A DNA stretch of 64,000 nt from Catonia carolina (taxonomy: Eukaryota > Arthropoda > Insecta > Hemiptera > Achilidae), in assembly GCA_035578175.1 (NCBI GenBank), contig JAQMRL010000001.1:432091545-432155544 (forward strand), written 5' to 3'. Every line of letters begins with the position of its first letter. Positions within the stretch are counted from its first letter, which is position 1. This document shows, piece after piece, positions 11,312-22,690 of the stretch. Made by a program: the position numbers and the translations under genes. Below the pieces are notes generated by a model. It had not been told where the DNA came from and searched no databases. It saw only the letters and a program-made list of their open reading frames with translations.

Positions 11312-11930
11312 GATAGAAAAGTTACGGAACAAATTATTTTATATTGGTAATTTATTCATCCGACTAGAGAACTGTAGATCCGCAACGATTGCATAGGTAG
11401 ACATATAAGCTCATAAATTTTGAAACTCTCATACCAACTTTGGGATAATTTTTTTTAATGCTATCTAAAAATTAACTTCTACTGGAGAACTTAAAAAAAC
11501 AATCTCGACAGTTTAAGATAAATTATTAAAGGTTTTTCTGAATAATCTTGTATGAAAACCTGGCCAATATTGACGAGAAAATAAGATTACTTAATAAGGA
11601 CATTAATAATGGGTATTTCCCATCTACATCCCAATTACCTGTTATTTGTTTAAAACTTTATGTAGTTTAATAAGAAAAAAATTTAGAAGAAAATTTCTTC
11701 ACGTTTCTTCTTTTGAATAAATAAGCCTTCCAAAAACATTGTTTTAGTTTAAAACACTTAGCCACATTAAGACTCGATTCTCTTAAAATTGTAATACACA
11801 TTAAAATTTTAAAAGTATGTTTCCGTTTACTCTATCTCTACTTGAGAAAATGAACGTTAAATTTTTTTAACAAAATTATACTTACAAATAAATTTAAAAT
11901 AACCAAATTTATTGATAACGAGGCAAATAC
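11312..11930. other. AT-rich spacer
   Basis: No gene or recognised repeat. Confidence 0.5.
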
Positions 11931-11946
11931 ATAAATAAACTAAGTC

Positions 11947-12624
11947 ATGATCCGAAATGAATTTCATGAAGTACCGAAATGTCAACTGTGCGATAGTAAA
12001 GAGGAGGAGTCAATTTCGCATATTTTTAAAAGATGCCCCTATTTTGGCCTCGACAGAATGGAGAGATCTGAGAAGGTAGGCGTTGCACAGTGGATCCCAG
12101 AGAGAGTAGGGGCAGCGATGCTGCAGGATGAGGAGAGCTGGAGTTGGTCGCTCACTTTGCGGAGAGGGTGGTCGGGAGACTGCGGATGGCGGAAACATAT
12201 GGAGATCAGCGGGATCGCCCTCCCTCACAGTGAATCAATCCTGTCCCGATCTCAGTAGGTAAGGTAGGCACACTAATTTCCTGAGCTGGTGATGAAAGAG
12301 ATGAATGAAAGTGAGAGAGTGAGTGTTGGTCAGTGACAGGGGGAGGGGAATTAGGCTACGGTTCCCTTCCATGCCCCGCTGACAGTATGTAAACTTTTTT
12401 TTAACCCGACATTTCCCTTGTAGTATTATATAAACAGTTCCGAGGGAGGTGGAGGTTTGTTTTGCTGATGTCGGATCAAGTGGCCAGGCGGCGGGTTTTT
12501 GGTTGGTAAGGCGGTTACGGCTTCCTTGGGGCTGGACGAGGACGCCTCAATTGAGTCCAACACTACTTCCTTCGTCGTGAGGGAGTGAACAGGAGTTTTT
12601 CTCGCCGCCTCGGATAAAAAAAAT
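11947..12624 (+). mobile_element. 3' end of an R1/I-group-like LINE
   Basis: The 103-codon frame at 11947-12258 contains KCQLCDSKEEESISHIFKRCP, a CCHC arrangement (C-x2-C-x9-H-x5-C) like the cysteine/histidine motif at the C-terminus of I/R1-type LINE ORF2 proteins. A G-rich 3' UTR follows and ends GCCTCGGATAAAAAAAA. The segment from 12201 to the tail recurs at 27560-27975. The RT itself is absent (5' truncation). Confidence 0.7.
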
Positions 12625-13576
12625 TATCCGAATTGTAAAATTAGAGTTAATTTTTGTTTTCAGTCTAATAACAGGGGCTTACTTGATTTATGCATAAATT
12701 TGTTTAATTATGGAATGAGCCACTCTTAATTATTGATTACTTAAATTAAAGTACATATATTTTTATTTTCAGTAAACAATAAATTTAATATGTGTTTTCA
12801 ATTGTTTTTAAAGAGTAAATTCATTTAAATAAATGATAAAAATGTAAATTTAATAATTTATTACGTAGAATGTTTTAATCTTCTTGAAATGATGGTTCTA
12901 AATTTTGCCAAGACTATGGTATTACATCTTACACTAAAAAGTAAACATTTAATATACTTTAATTATAGAAACAATTGTTTAATAGTAAAATGGCCATATA
13001 CAAAACGGTCATTAAACCAATAACAGACATAACAGATGGACACAACAGATTTCTCTTTGGGTTACTACCAACTTATCAAATATTGATATTTTAAAATGAT
13101 TTCAAAATAACGTTTCAAGAGCCAATTTAACACACTGTGATAGATCTGAAATGGATTTATTTTTCAAGATCTTACATCAATAAATAAGTAAAAGTACTGT
13201 CAACGCCTGAAAGGATCTAAACCATCTAGCTTTCTACCCCCTCTACAGCTTACGAGTCAATTTAGGACAAAAACTAATTAATTTTCTATATCTAAATGAA
13301 ATATTCTAAATATCGCATAGTTATGAAGTTTTAATCTCGATGTGCATAACCTCATAAGGTATTCACTGTTTGTAAATATGTTATTGCTTTTTGTGTGTTG
13401 TTTGTTATTTTTTGTTCTCTTATCCTTACCTGAACTTGATAATCAGTGGGTTAGTAACCAACGTTACAAGTTCTATTCCAAATTCAGTTTTGTTTATTGT
13501 TTATACCTGAATAAATCATAATTTTTATTCATGTATTAAAGTTTTTTTTTAACTATAGCAAAAATCACAATCTTCA
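12625..13576. other. AT-rich spacer
   Basis: No gene or repeat family recognised. Confidence 0.5.
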
Positions 13577-13617
13577 CCGCATGATGAGAGGCGAGCACCT
13601 TACCAACTACGCCGATT
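13577..13617 (-). repeat. SINE-A head fragment
   Basis: Reverse complement CGGCGTAGTTGGTAAGGTGC...CATCATGCGG is the tRNA-like A-box half of SINE-A, truncated after the head. Confidence 0.7.
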
Positions 13618-13621
13618 CAAA

Positions 13622-14150
13622 AAAAATCGTAGGAGCCGTTTTTGAGGAAATCGAAAAAGGTTAAAAATTGTTCGAATAATCTACTACTTCTGGTTAAACG
13701 ATTTTATTAAATCATAGCTAAGAACACTCTCTAGCAAGTCACCTTTCAAACAAAAATAAATTTAAATCAAAATCGGTTCATCCATTAGGAAGCTTCGATA
13801 CAGATACAAATTAGTAATTTTCTCTAATTTTTGGTTGTTTTTTAACATTTTGGTCTTAATATACATTTTAGACCAATAGTGTATAATAAAAGTTGGTAAA
13901 ACCTTTAAAACCTAAAATTTTTATTTCGAACACTTTTTTTGTACAACGCTTAGTTTAGCGGCAATTAGTGATTCTCTGTTCTCATTTTTTGGTTTTTTTC
14001 TAGCTAAGAACTCTCTCGATCAAGTGACCTTTTAAATAACAAAAAATTTAAATCAAAATCTGTTCATCCGTTTGGGAGCTGCGATACCACAGACGGATAT
14101 ATAGATACACACGTTAAACTTATAACAGCCCTCTTTTTCCGTCGGGGGTT
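13622..14150 (+). repeat. Diverged repeat related to the HEL body
   Basis: Contains TTTTAACATTTTGGTCTTAATA and CAACGCTTAGTTTAGCGGCA, both shared with the HEL interior (compare 30483 and 30411). Two copies of an AAATCAAAATC(G/T)GTTCATCC block lie inside it. The HEL termini are missing, so it is either a relic or a related element. Confidence 0.5.
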
Positions 14151-14274
14151 AAAAATTAGATTATATTTTTGGGAAGAAATAAAAATAAAATTTAAGGTAA
14201 AAAGTTTTATTGGTCTTAAATTTAATATAAATTATAAATATAATCTAAAAAACTTAAATTAAAAATTGGTGGTA

Positions 14275-14280
14275 TTTATT
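14275..14280 (-). promoter_or_regulatory. Polyadenylation signal AATAAA
   Basis: Reverse complement AATAAA lies about 50 nt past the stop codon of the secreted peptide gene and fits its 3' end. Confidence 0.6.
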
Positions 14281-14328
14281 AATAAATATTAAAGTTTATG
14301 TTAAATTTAGTAGCAGTTCATCATCCAT

Positions 14329-14604
14329 TTAATTTCTTCTTCCACCTAAAGGTACAGTAAGCCTTAAACCACCACCATAATCCTGACGAGGTCCAGGTGA
14401 ACCCCAATTCCTCTGGTAATAAGTATTTGCATCTAATCTGGCACCTTGTGAATTCTGCCATAATCTGTGATTATATTCTCCCCTGGCAAAACCACCTTGT
14501 CCAGAAGTGTGACCTCCTGTAACACTAACACTTCCTCTATTGTTTGATGGTGGTGGTGGTGGAGGAGGAGGTTGTTGTTGGGGTGATCTTCTTTCCCGCA
14601 CAAT
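14329..14604 (-). CDS. Antimicrobial-like peptide gene, exon 3 (mature peptide)
   Basis: Last coding exon, 91 codons plus stop. It starts after TTTTCAG (14605-14611 region) with ATT GTG CGG GAA AGA AGA, encoding IVRERR. It contains the proline run and the Gly-rich domain. Confidence 0.75.
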   Translation of the reverse strand: MVRERRSPQQQPPPPPPPPSNNRGSVSVTGGHTSGQGGFARGEYNHRLWQNSQGARLDANTYYQRNWGSPGPRQDYGGGLRLTVPLGGRRN

Positions 14605-15597
14605 CTGAAAATTAAAATATCTTTTGTTAAGAACATTTATGTGTTTAACTCTAAAATATAAATATTCGTTACCAACTTTTTATAAAATTTAATAATTATA
14701 TTTATAAAAAATGTTAACGAAATTTTGTTCAGTGTGTAAAATTCCATAATCCGACAAACTTAGGTTGCCCAATAAACTAAGTAAATATCAGGTTTATTTA
14801 TATTAATTTTAAAGCATACTGCTTAATAAACTTTTGTTTTTTTGACAGACTAAGCAAATCCGTAACAAGGAGGTGGCCTTTCTTTGAGACCATTTAACTG
14901 GTTTTAAGAACCGGATTTTTCAAAACTTTAGCACCTCAGAAAAATTTGAAGAGAACATTTTGCCAGACAATGCCAAAAACATATAAATACGTTATCGTAG
15001 TACCGGAAAACTAAGAATAAAAACTGCCAACAAAATAATTATCTGATTTTAAAATAAATATATAGAATTTTCCTCAAAACAGGGGTTGTGTAACAATAAA
15101 ATCTAGTTTCTTAAGTATAAAAATTGAAATATTTACATTACTATTTGAGAAAGAACATTTTTTGGGGTTTTCTCTAGCGGATTTCAAACTAGTGGGAAAT
15201 TTTATTTAAAACCCTGATTTTAATCTAAGAAATAAATTTTCATGTAAGGAACTAAGAGAAAAGATAGATGTAAAAAATAGAAATAAATGAAGTCCTATTT
15301 TTCACAGTTTTTGAAAAATGTGGCTAAAAACTAGCATTAAGTTACATTGGTAGTCGGGCTCTTCTTACAGGTTTCCATACCATCTTTCCTCAAAATCCCT
15401 AAACCGTGAGAAGTAATACTGGATCATGTTAACCACGTTACAAATGAATAAATACAGATATGGGTACTTACTTCTTGGTATGGATCTTCGACTTCATATA
15501 GTTCATCATATTCCCTTAATTCAGACAACGGGACTGCTGTTGATAATGTTGAAAATACTCCAACAAAAGCAAAAACCGCTACAAGTATCAGCTTCAT
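14329..15597 (-). CDS. Secreted Gly-rich attacin/diptericin-like antimicrobial peptide precursor (spliced, 133 aa)
   Basis: Joining 15597-15472 to 14604-14329 gives a 133-residue precursor. Residues 1-21 (MKLILVAVFAFVGVFSTLSTA) form a classic signal peptide. An acidic propeptide (about 22-44, rich in Glu/Asp) ends in V-RERR at 44-48, a furin-type site. The predicted mature peptide (49-133) begins SPQQQ plus eight prolines, then a Gly/Asn/Arg-rich domain with NHRLWQNSQGARLDA, YYQRNWGSPGPRQDYGGGL and a basic end. This layout and the aromatic-Arg/Gly pattern resemble the G-domain of attacin/diptericin-type insect peptides, which act on bacterial envelopes after secretion into haemolymph. Splice sites (AA|GTAAGT, TTTTCAG|A) are clean and the phase is 0. 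Structure is read directly; family and function are inferred. Confidence 0.75.
14605..15471 (-). other. Intron 2 of the peptide gene
   Basis: An 867-bp intron with GTAAGT donor at 15471 and TTTTCAG acceptor at 14605. No embedded repeat recognised. Confidence 0.7.
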
Positions 15598-15603
15598 CTT
15601 TAT
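15472..15603 (-). CDS. Antimicrobial-like peptide gene, exon 2 (signal peptide and propeptide)
   Basis: The exon opens after CTAATTTCAG with ATAAAG, then ATG at 15597-15595, chosen because it starts the signal peptide. It encodes 42 residues ending ...DPYQE and is followed by GTAAGT. The acceptor just upstream of the ATG implies an upstream non-coding exon. Confidence 0.75.
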
Positions 15604-16577
15604 CTGAAATTAGATTAAAAATAAAATAGATTAGTTTGATTACAATAAAGTATAAAAAATTGTTTATTAATATTGCATAAAAAGTAATTTAAAAATTTTA
15701 AGACACTAAACAATACTCGTAGATCTAAAGTGTCGGATAAGTAAACCGAAATAACCGAGAAAACCGGAGAAACCGAGAAAACTTAATACTTAAGGTCCAC
15801 TTAGATCATTTAGTAGAAAATATTGACGGGAATAAATAAAGTGTAAATGTGGTGGTAAATTTATATTTTTGTAATAATATTTTGCAGCTTTGAGAAAAAT
15901 TAATGTAAATTTTTTAATGGTATTTTTGAATGATACATTCAAATAATAAGAAAATATTTTGTTATCGAACTGTTTTGTTTAACCAGACCCCTCTGGGTAG
16001 GATTATACAATTTTGTAATTTAACAACTCTAATAATATATCAATCGCATCGGAGTGCAGAAAATGTTAATCCTCTTAACTATATATTGATTAATCCTGTA
16101 TTCCACTTGAATACAACTGGAAAAGTGTTTGTATTTAATTTAAATAAAATAATACATAAATAAATAGGTATTATAAACTAATATGCTTAATGACATAATG
16201 ATTTCATCAAATACATTTTAACCGTTTTAATATTATTATATTTCATATATAATCTAAACGTAATTTAAAATCTATGTCTGAATGGAAGCTTCCGGATCTG
16301 ATTCCCTTGTCTGCAAAAATTTACATAGCTTTGACCCACAATGACTGATTATTTTCATAAATACTTGTTAATAAAAATTAACAATTCATTGATACATTGG
16401 ATAATTTTGTATTTGTAATTATCATGTATTTGAAACGCAAAATCTGGTTCAATGTGTTTTAAATGGATGTAAAATTCTACCGGATAGATTTTTTTTTAAA
16501 TACGATGTATTTAAATAAATAAATAAAGTTTTAAATAAATAATAAGTTTAAAGTTTTAAATAAATAAATAAATGTAT

Positions 16578-16620
16578 ATTGTCTTCCTTACAATCATGTC
16601 ATAATTGTAAGGAAGACAAT
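16578..16620. repeat. Perfect 17-bp inverted repeat (hairpin)
   Basis: ATTGTCTTCCTTACAAT, a 9-nt loop (CATGTCATA), then the exact reverse complement ATTGTAAGGAAGACAAT. The stem is uninterrupted. Arm length is too short for a typical pre-miRNA. Confidence 0.85.
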
Positions 16621-19188
16621 TTTGCAATTCTGCAAAACATCCGAAAATTAAAATCGGTAAAATCAGTAAAGAGATTTTAAAGTAAATAACAAAAAAATTG
16701 ATGAAGTGCATGGAAGTCCTTCTATTCTGGCGGTGGCATTTCGAAGTTCAATATGATTTGAAGAGTCGTTCTGGTGACGAAAATTATTTATTTAGCTGAA
16801 TATCTTATCTTATTTCATAAATAACACTAATACAAAACACCCCGAAATAAGATTATTAAGGGTTAATGTAATTGTAAAATTGATTTATTGGAATAAATTA
16901 ACCAGTTGGTTTTCCAAGTAAAAAATATATTTTTTGTGTTATATAATTTAACGTTATTCATATGTAAAAAAAAATTTATCGGTAAAAAATTAATTAATTA
17001 GTCAGTATTACTGTGTGAATTATTTTACAAAAGTATTTCATTTTACAACTGTGGAAAAAAAACTAGCGAAAATGTGTGAAACTAGCGATAAAGTGTGGTT
17101 AAAATTTTAAAAAGTTAGTGGCTTAACCGTACAGCCGGCAATAACATTTTTCCAGACCGGTAGAGAATTTCTAGTCACCAAACCGTAAAGAAATCATTAA
17201 AAATTTTCTATAAATCACAAACCTTATCACGTGACATCAAAATAACAAAAAAACTTAGGAAAATAGAATAAATATATTATAGAAATTTTAATCTAACAGT
17301 AAGGAATGCTAAAACTATTTGAAAATAATTTTTAGAAAAATATTTTTCTAAAATTTTAGATGACACTATTGTTTAAAGCTTTCTTATGCTCTACTTTCCA
17401 AATTAATTATATACGAATCGTCACATTTAATGTTTACTTCAAAATAAAACCAAAAAAAATTAATTTATGTTCAAAACTAAAGAAAATATTAACAAAAACA
17501 CATCATGTAAACTAGAAATAACCAAATTCACCTCTAGGACAGCGTGGTTTCTCAATAGAGAAACACAAGCAGAATATGCAAATAAAACTATTGCATTATA
17601 CGTAAAACATTACTTTATACATTACTAAACTATTGTACAAAACAGCAACGCTGTCTGTAGATGAAATTAAAACTAAAACGACAACATTGCAATGCTATGA
17701 AGCAAATCTGATTTTGCGACGCAACCGGTTCAAGAAGCGATAACATCATCTCAAAATCGACGATTGCCGGCTCTAGGGTTAAAAGAGAGAACACCCTAAA
17801 AGAGAGATAGTGCTCTAGAAAATTAGTATTGTGTAATATATCTTTTTTAAATAAATTAGTCTTACTATTATTATTTTGCTGTAGAGTTTCTTTACTCCAG
17901 TGGCGTTTCAGTCGCCTTTATGCGATTCCTGGTAGATCGGGAGAGTTTATGTTGCGTATTTAAGGGATTATTATGATTTTGAAGTCTGACTCCAAATCTA
18001 TTGTACAATTTGTGTAATGTGTTGTTGACATAAAGGACGCATAAATCATAGTATAATCATAATGTTTTATCGGACACCTAACTCGAGGAATGAGTGATGC
18101 ATTAAATAAATCTGGCTATCATACATTCAGATTAGTTGGAGCATTGCTTTGTTAGTCAAGAGTTTCAAAGTAATGGGTCATTTTTTCGCTTGTCAAAATT
18201 TTTATATAACCGTTTGAGTCTCATAAAGTAATTTTGTCGCTTATGGTTAGTGTTCGTTCCACGTCAACCGCCTAAAAAAGTACAGCCCAATACATTTTGT
18301 TTGCTTAGCGTTGGTTGAATAAAAATAATTGTCAAAAAGTTTAAAAAAAAAACTTTGATTATAATAATAAGATTAAATTCAATTTAAATTTAAATTTTAT
18401 GTAGAATAACATTTTATTTAATTATTCTTGTTAAAATGTATTTATTTACGTTTTAATCGATCAACAACTAAGTTCATTAGCACGTTTTCATTAAATGTTT
18501 TAAATTATAAATATATTCGTACATTAGCTACGGGAATGAGTTTTGTATAAGCTATTTATTTATTTATTTATTTATTCGTGTGTTCAATAAATATTTAACA
18601 GGTCTTCCTAATGTACAATACACTATAATTTATTTCAATAAAGTACGTAGGCTACGTAATAAATTATAAATAAATAAAATACCAAATGTTTAATCTTTAT
18701 CATTTATAAAATAAAAAATATATTTTTAAAAACGTAATATAACATAATTTACTTCTTTTATAAAATTCTATTTATCCTTTTATTATTTATTAAATATTTA
18801 TGAAGGCGAGTGACGAATCCTACCAAATGAGGTGATTTACAAAGAGATAATCGATACAATAAAATGAAAAGAATATAAAAACAGAAACAATTAGGAAGTG
18901 AATGCAAAGAATTTTTATTGAAGAGTTACAATTAAAAACAGAGAAACTAAAAAATTAAAGGTTGAAAATATAAGATTTCAACTAAGGACAAACAAATCAG
19001 GATTGGTCAACAGGTTGTTTCTAAGTGCAGAAAGAAAAGCAAGATGAAAAATCATCTGGACTCAAGAAAATCTAAAAATCCCAAATTTAAAAAACAAATT
19101 AAAGAACAAAATAAATTATAAAGAAATTCAATGTAGCCGTAAAAGAAGAAGAAATATTTGATAGGCTATAATACATTTTTTTTTTAAT

Positions 19189-19926
19189 TTAAGGGGAAAC
19201 TGTACTTTGTATCCGCCAATTTTAAATTTGCTCTTTTCACGTACATTTTTCATAGGATTGGTATGAGATAGGAAAATGAAACTTTACACACTTATAGTTT
19301 TTGAGTTTTTCTGGCTACTATTATTTTTTCAATTTAATCTTTTGGACCATAATATTAAAAAAAGACAAAAACATAACATGGTACAAATTTTTTCTACGTT
19401 TTTTGCGTATTACTAATTTTTTGGAGCACCTGAGGAAGTCATAAAAATGTTGGTGTATGTGGATATACAAGGTAATTAACTAGTACAAATTTCAGCCTGA
19501 TAGCTTTATTGGTATCTGGTAAAATGTACCTAAGTGTTGAAAATGCAAATTTACGGGAAAAGGCAAAAAACAAGAAGGCCCAAATCAAAAACAAAATGTA
19601 TAGCCTACGAACAAGTAAATTTCCCATCAACAGTTAGTTATAAAGCTGAACCAACAGCTGAGAATATTAAAAATAGTGATGCAGATATTTTAAAAAACTG
19701 AAATTTCCTTTTCACTAAAACGAGCAGTTTAAAATTATGTAAAATATTCGTTCTTGGTAACATAATAATTTTTCTGGGTAACCCTGATAAAAACTTGCTT
19801 TTTCAAAAAAAAAGTTTTGACGTAATTTAATGTTTTTCTGGTAGATCTAGGCCTAAACTATTAAAAAAACATAAAAAACCAAAAATAGAATTTTTTAGTT
19901 AAAACTATCGTGCAATCTCCCCTTAA
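19189..19926 (+). mobile_element. Family D MITE (TTAA-ended), copy 1
   Basis: Starts TTAAGGGGAAACTGTACTTT and ends GTGCAATCTCCCCTTAA, imperfect terminal inverted repeats with TTAA at both extremities. About 738 bp, with no transposase. Homologous copies lie at 40850-41608 and 46399-47131. Confidence 0.8.
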
Positions 19927-20312
19927 AATCATATAATCTATTTGTGTATTGAAGTACGTATAAATATATTGCAATTTGAAGTAATATTTTTGTATATTGA
20001 AAACTATAAGTGTTTTGTTTAGTCTTTTATTTGTCATAAACAAGTTATGTAGAAAATAAGTAAGTAAAATAAAATAAGCAAGTATGAAAAATAAGCAAGT
20101 AATAAGTAATAAGTAAGTTTTGTAGAAAATTTTAAAGTTTTTGGATTTAGAGAGCGTAACTCAATATATTTTATTTAAATTGTACAGTTTTAAATAAATA
20201 TTTTTCATTGTATAAAAATAAAATATACTTTTTCAATTACATTACTCTAAAATATTAATTTAGTTAAGTATTTAAATTTTTTAAATGTATAATAAATTAG
20301 TTTAATACTTAC

Positions 20313-20433
20313 AGTATAAAGAAACAATGAACTTGATCTTGAATAATGCAAGCTACGAAATACGCAAATCAAAGTCAGTTGGTTGTAAGACGATGCAGTT
20401 CTACTATCACTGTTCGTTCAAGATTGTTGCATT
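20313..20433 (-). other. Predicted 5' UTR exon of the peptide gene
   Basis: The donor is CTTTATACT|GTAAGT (intron starts 20312). The 5' end is placed at a TCAAT initiator-like sequence near 20433, about 26 bp below the TATA box. The exon is non-coding; it is inferred from the splice acceptor in front of the ATG exon and from the promoter elements. An RNA read is needed to confirm it. Confidence 0.45.
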
Positions 20434-20450
20434 GACCTGTTTAGCCACAA

Positions 20451-20459
20451 TTTTATATA
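20451..20459 (-). promoter_or_regulatory. TATA box
   Basis: Reverse complement TATATAAAA, well placed upstream of the predicted first exon. Confidence 0.5.
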
Positions 20460-20477
20460 CTAAACTTGATTCGAACA

Positions 20478-20487
20478 GTTATTCCCC
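20478..20487 (-). promoter_or_regulatory. kappaB-like site, proximal
   Basis: Reverse complement GGGGAATAAC, about 20 bp upstream of the TATA box. It keeps the GGGGA half of insect Rel/NF-kappaB sites but departs from the second half-site. Confidence 0.4.
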
Positions 20488-20559
20488 GTCTCATAATCAA
20501 CTAATGCAGATTTACAGTGACTCCGATTGCAGCTTCTTGTTATTGTTTATTACATGTCT

Positions 20560-20577
20560 GGATTTCCCCATTGATAA
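20560..20577 (-). promoter_or_regulatory. kappaB site next to a GATA site
   Basis: Reverse complement contains TTATCA (GATA site, 20572-20577), two bases, then GGGGAAATCC (20560-20569). The latter fits the GGGRNNYYCC consensus exactly. Adjacent Rel and GATA sites are a known feature of insect antimicrobial peptide promoters. They lie about 130 bp upstream of the predicted start site. Confidence 0.55.
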
Positions 20578-20589
20578 CCCTTCATTATA

Positions 20590-21179
20590 CATTTTGCTAT
20601 CTTATTTCTTCCCCTTTAATCATTCAACCATCGTAAAACAAATTTGTTATTATTTATTTTTAATAAATTTTATGACCGTAATAATAAAATAGAAAATATT
20701 CAAAGAATTTTTTAATGTTTACAATTGCATTCCGTATGATTTTGCTTTCTGTATTTTACAACTTTTACTTATTCCGAGAACAATAATGTTCCCTCTTTTC
20801 CTGGATTTTAACTTCCACTTTCAAACAAGTTATTCCGAATTTTTGTTTAGATGTTCATTTTTTCTTTGAAACTATTTTTTTCTAAAGTAAATTACCTTAT
20901 TATTAGTTCATATATTCGAAAAATACATTAAAAATCTTTGCTCACAATTTAATTGGTTTTAAAGAAGTTTGTGAAATACAATGTCTTCGTCATAATCACC
21001 TTTGAGCACGTACCTCATTGTATGAGAATAGCAAATATTGTTAAATGTAGTCTTAATGCCTTCCTGGAATTTTTTGACTAACTTTTGATTAAGATAGAAA
21101 AACGTTTTTTTACTGTAAAAATACAAACCACAATCTGTTCGTATGAAGCAATGTGAAGAAGTTGACAACACATTTTTTT
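20590..21179. other. AT-rich upstream region
   Basis: Upstream of the peptide gene promoter. No further gene recognised. Confidence 0.4.
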
Positions 21180-21305
21180 GTTCGATGAAGGGTGATAGAT
21201 GAACATTAGCGTTGAAATAATGTCAGACCAAACCTGGAGTCGAACCAGGTACCTCTGACTTAGAAACCAATTGCACTGACTACTGTACCACTGGCCGGAC
21301 AATAT
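21180..21305 (-). mobile_element. SINE-A2 (tRNA-derived variant), truncated copy
   Basis: Reverse complement reads GTCCGGCCAGTGGTACAGTA (A-box-like) and CCTGGTTCGACTCCAGGT (B box), then the GTCTGACATTATTTC body seen in the copy at 45952-46132. Confidence 0.65.
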
Positions 21306-21342
21306 AAAATCACTTAGAAATAAATTTGAAATAAAATTTTCT

Positions 21343-21740
21343 CTGCCCATAACAAACAGGTGGAATGTCAAATTATTTACACTCAATCTGTTCGTTGCAG
21401 GGCTAAAATAAATATTTTTGTTTCTTATCACATGGTCAGCCAATTAAATTACTGAATCATTTCAGAACAGAAGAGGTAGAGGTGCAAAAGACACTAATCA
21501 GAGTTATCTCCTCTGAAAGTAATGAATTTCATTATACAGCCAGACCCTGTGGTGAATGAAGTGAAGGTGTCGTTTGCAGAGTGGAAAATATGTGCTTTTC
21601 AGAGGGCCCAGCATGCTGACAAGCGTACTTTTCCATTCAGTGAGGAAGGCAATTGTAAACCACCTCACTCCTCGCTTTACTTAGTAAAACCTCTACAGGT
21701 TCAAATCAGCCTTTCGGTTGATGTCCTAAACAACAACAAA
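21343..21740 (+). repeat. Family C repeat, full-length copy
   Basis: Plus-strand copy from CTGCCCATAACAAACAGGTG to CCTAAACAACAACAAAA. The 85-codon frame inside (MNFIIQP...) also appears degraded in the other copies and shows no sign of selection by eye. Confidence 0.85.
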
Positions 21741-22531
21741 ATTTTTCTAAATTATATATCAAATTTGTGTTATAATTAAGTTAAGTGTACCATTTCTACG
21801 TAATCAGTAGGCATAGTGTCTAAAAAATATTAGTTGGATGAAGTCATTTTGGTCGTCAAATTTTTTCACTATTGTTCAATTTACGTTAATGGGTAAAATG
21901 CTTTGATATCTTCCGAGTCTCTACCTGTATTTTGTGGTGTATCTTGATGTTTCTTCCATACTATTGGTATGTGTAAGTCCCGGTGAAAAATGTTGTTTTT
22001 TATGTACCTGCGAGAGCCATTAATGACGTGTAAAAATTTTAAATGAAACCGTTTGTTAATACAGGGGTCATAATGTAAAATAAATTGGTAGGGGTTTCTT
22101 TTTGTTATATTTTATTAATGCTATTATCATAATTTTGCTAATGTTACTTTTTTACTAATTTGTTTTTTATGCTTATTTGATCATTTTCACATTTTTCTGA
22201 TCGTGTAATAAGTGATGTATTAGTCATAGTTGTTTCTTTAGCAGTGCTATAATTGTAGTATTCTAACTAATATTGTGGTTTATGTTATTTTGTTGTAATT
22301 TGAGTAATCCTCCTCCAAGCATGGGGCTTTGCTCTTTTGGAGGAGTAATAAACGAAATAAAAATATTTAAAAAAAATCAAATATTGTGTTAGACATTGCT
22401 GATGCACTCCGTAGCTGGATTCCGTACATAGGCTTTAGGACAGATTTATACATTTTTAAGAGTAATGTGCGACAAAATAAACTAAAGTTTTCATAATTAT
22501 CCTTAGTTCTCGAGGTGGATAAAACAGAAGG
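21741..22531. other. AT-rich spacer
   Basis: No gene recognised. CCTCCTCCAAGCATGGGGCT...TTTTGGAGGAGTAATAAACG near 22311-22353 forms a weak inverted pair. Confidence 0.4.
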
Positions 22532-22690
22532 CCGGCCCGTTAGTTTAGTGGTTAAGAAAACTGGATTTTATAACAAGGATTCCAGATTAGATCATCGATA
22601 AGGTCTGACTTTTTTTCATATTTATATCATCTTATATCATTATCTACACACAACTCAAGGCTTATGCAGGCATTATCATCCAATAAAAAA
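22532..22690 (+). mobile_element. SINE-A2, diverged plus-strand copy
   Basis: Starts GGCCGGCCCGTTAGTTTAGTGGTTAAG, a tRNA-like head with an A-box-like TTAGTTTAGTGGTTAA. The B box is degraded and GGTCTGAC leads into the body. The 3' limit is approximate. Confidence 0.5.

Larger units (their letters stand above)
15604..20312 (-). other. Intron 1 of the peptide gene (inferred)
   Basis: About 4.7 kb of AT-rich sequence between the predicted 5' UTR exon and exon 2. It holds a 17-bp-arm hairpin at 16578-16620 and a family D MITE at 19189-19926. No other coding sequence was recognised. The small plus-strand frames (15426, 15930) are noise or antisense to exon 2. Confidence 0.5.

Noticed and set aside
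20327..20692. 121-codon plus-strand frame
   Set aside because: Runs antisense through the predicted promoter and first exon of the peptide gene; no recognisable domain.
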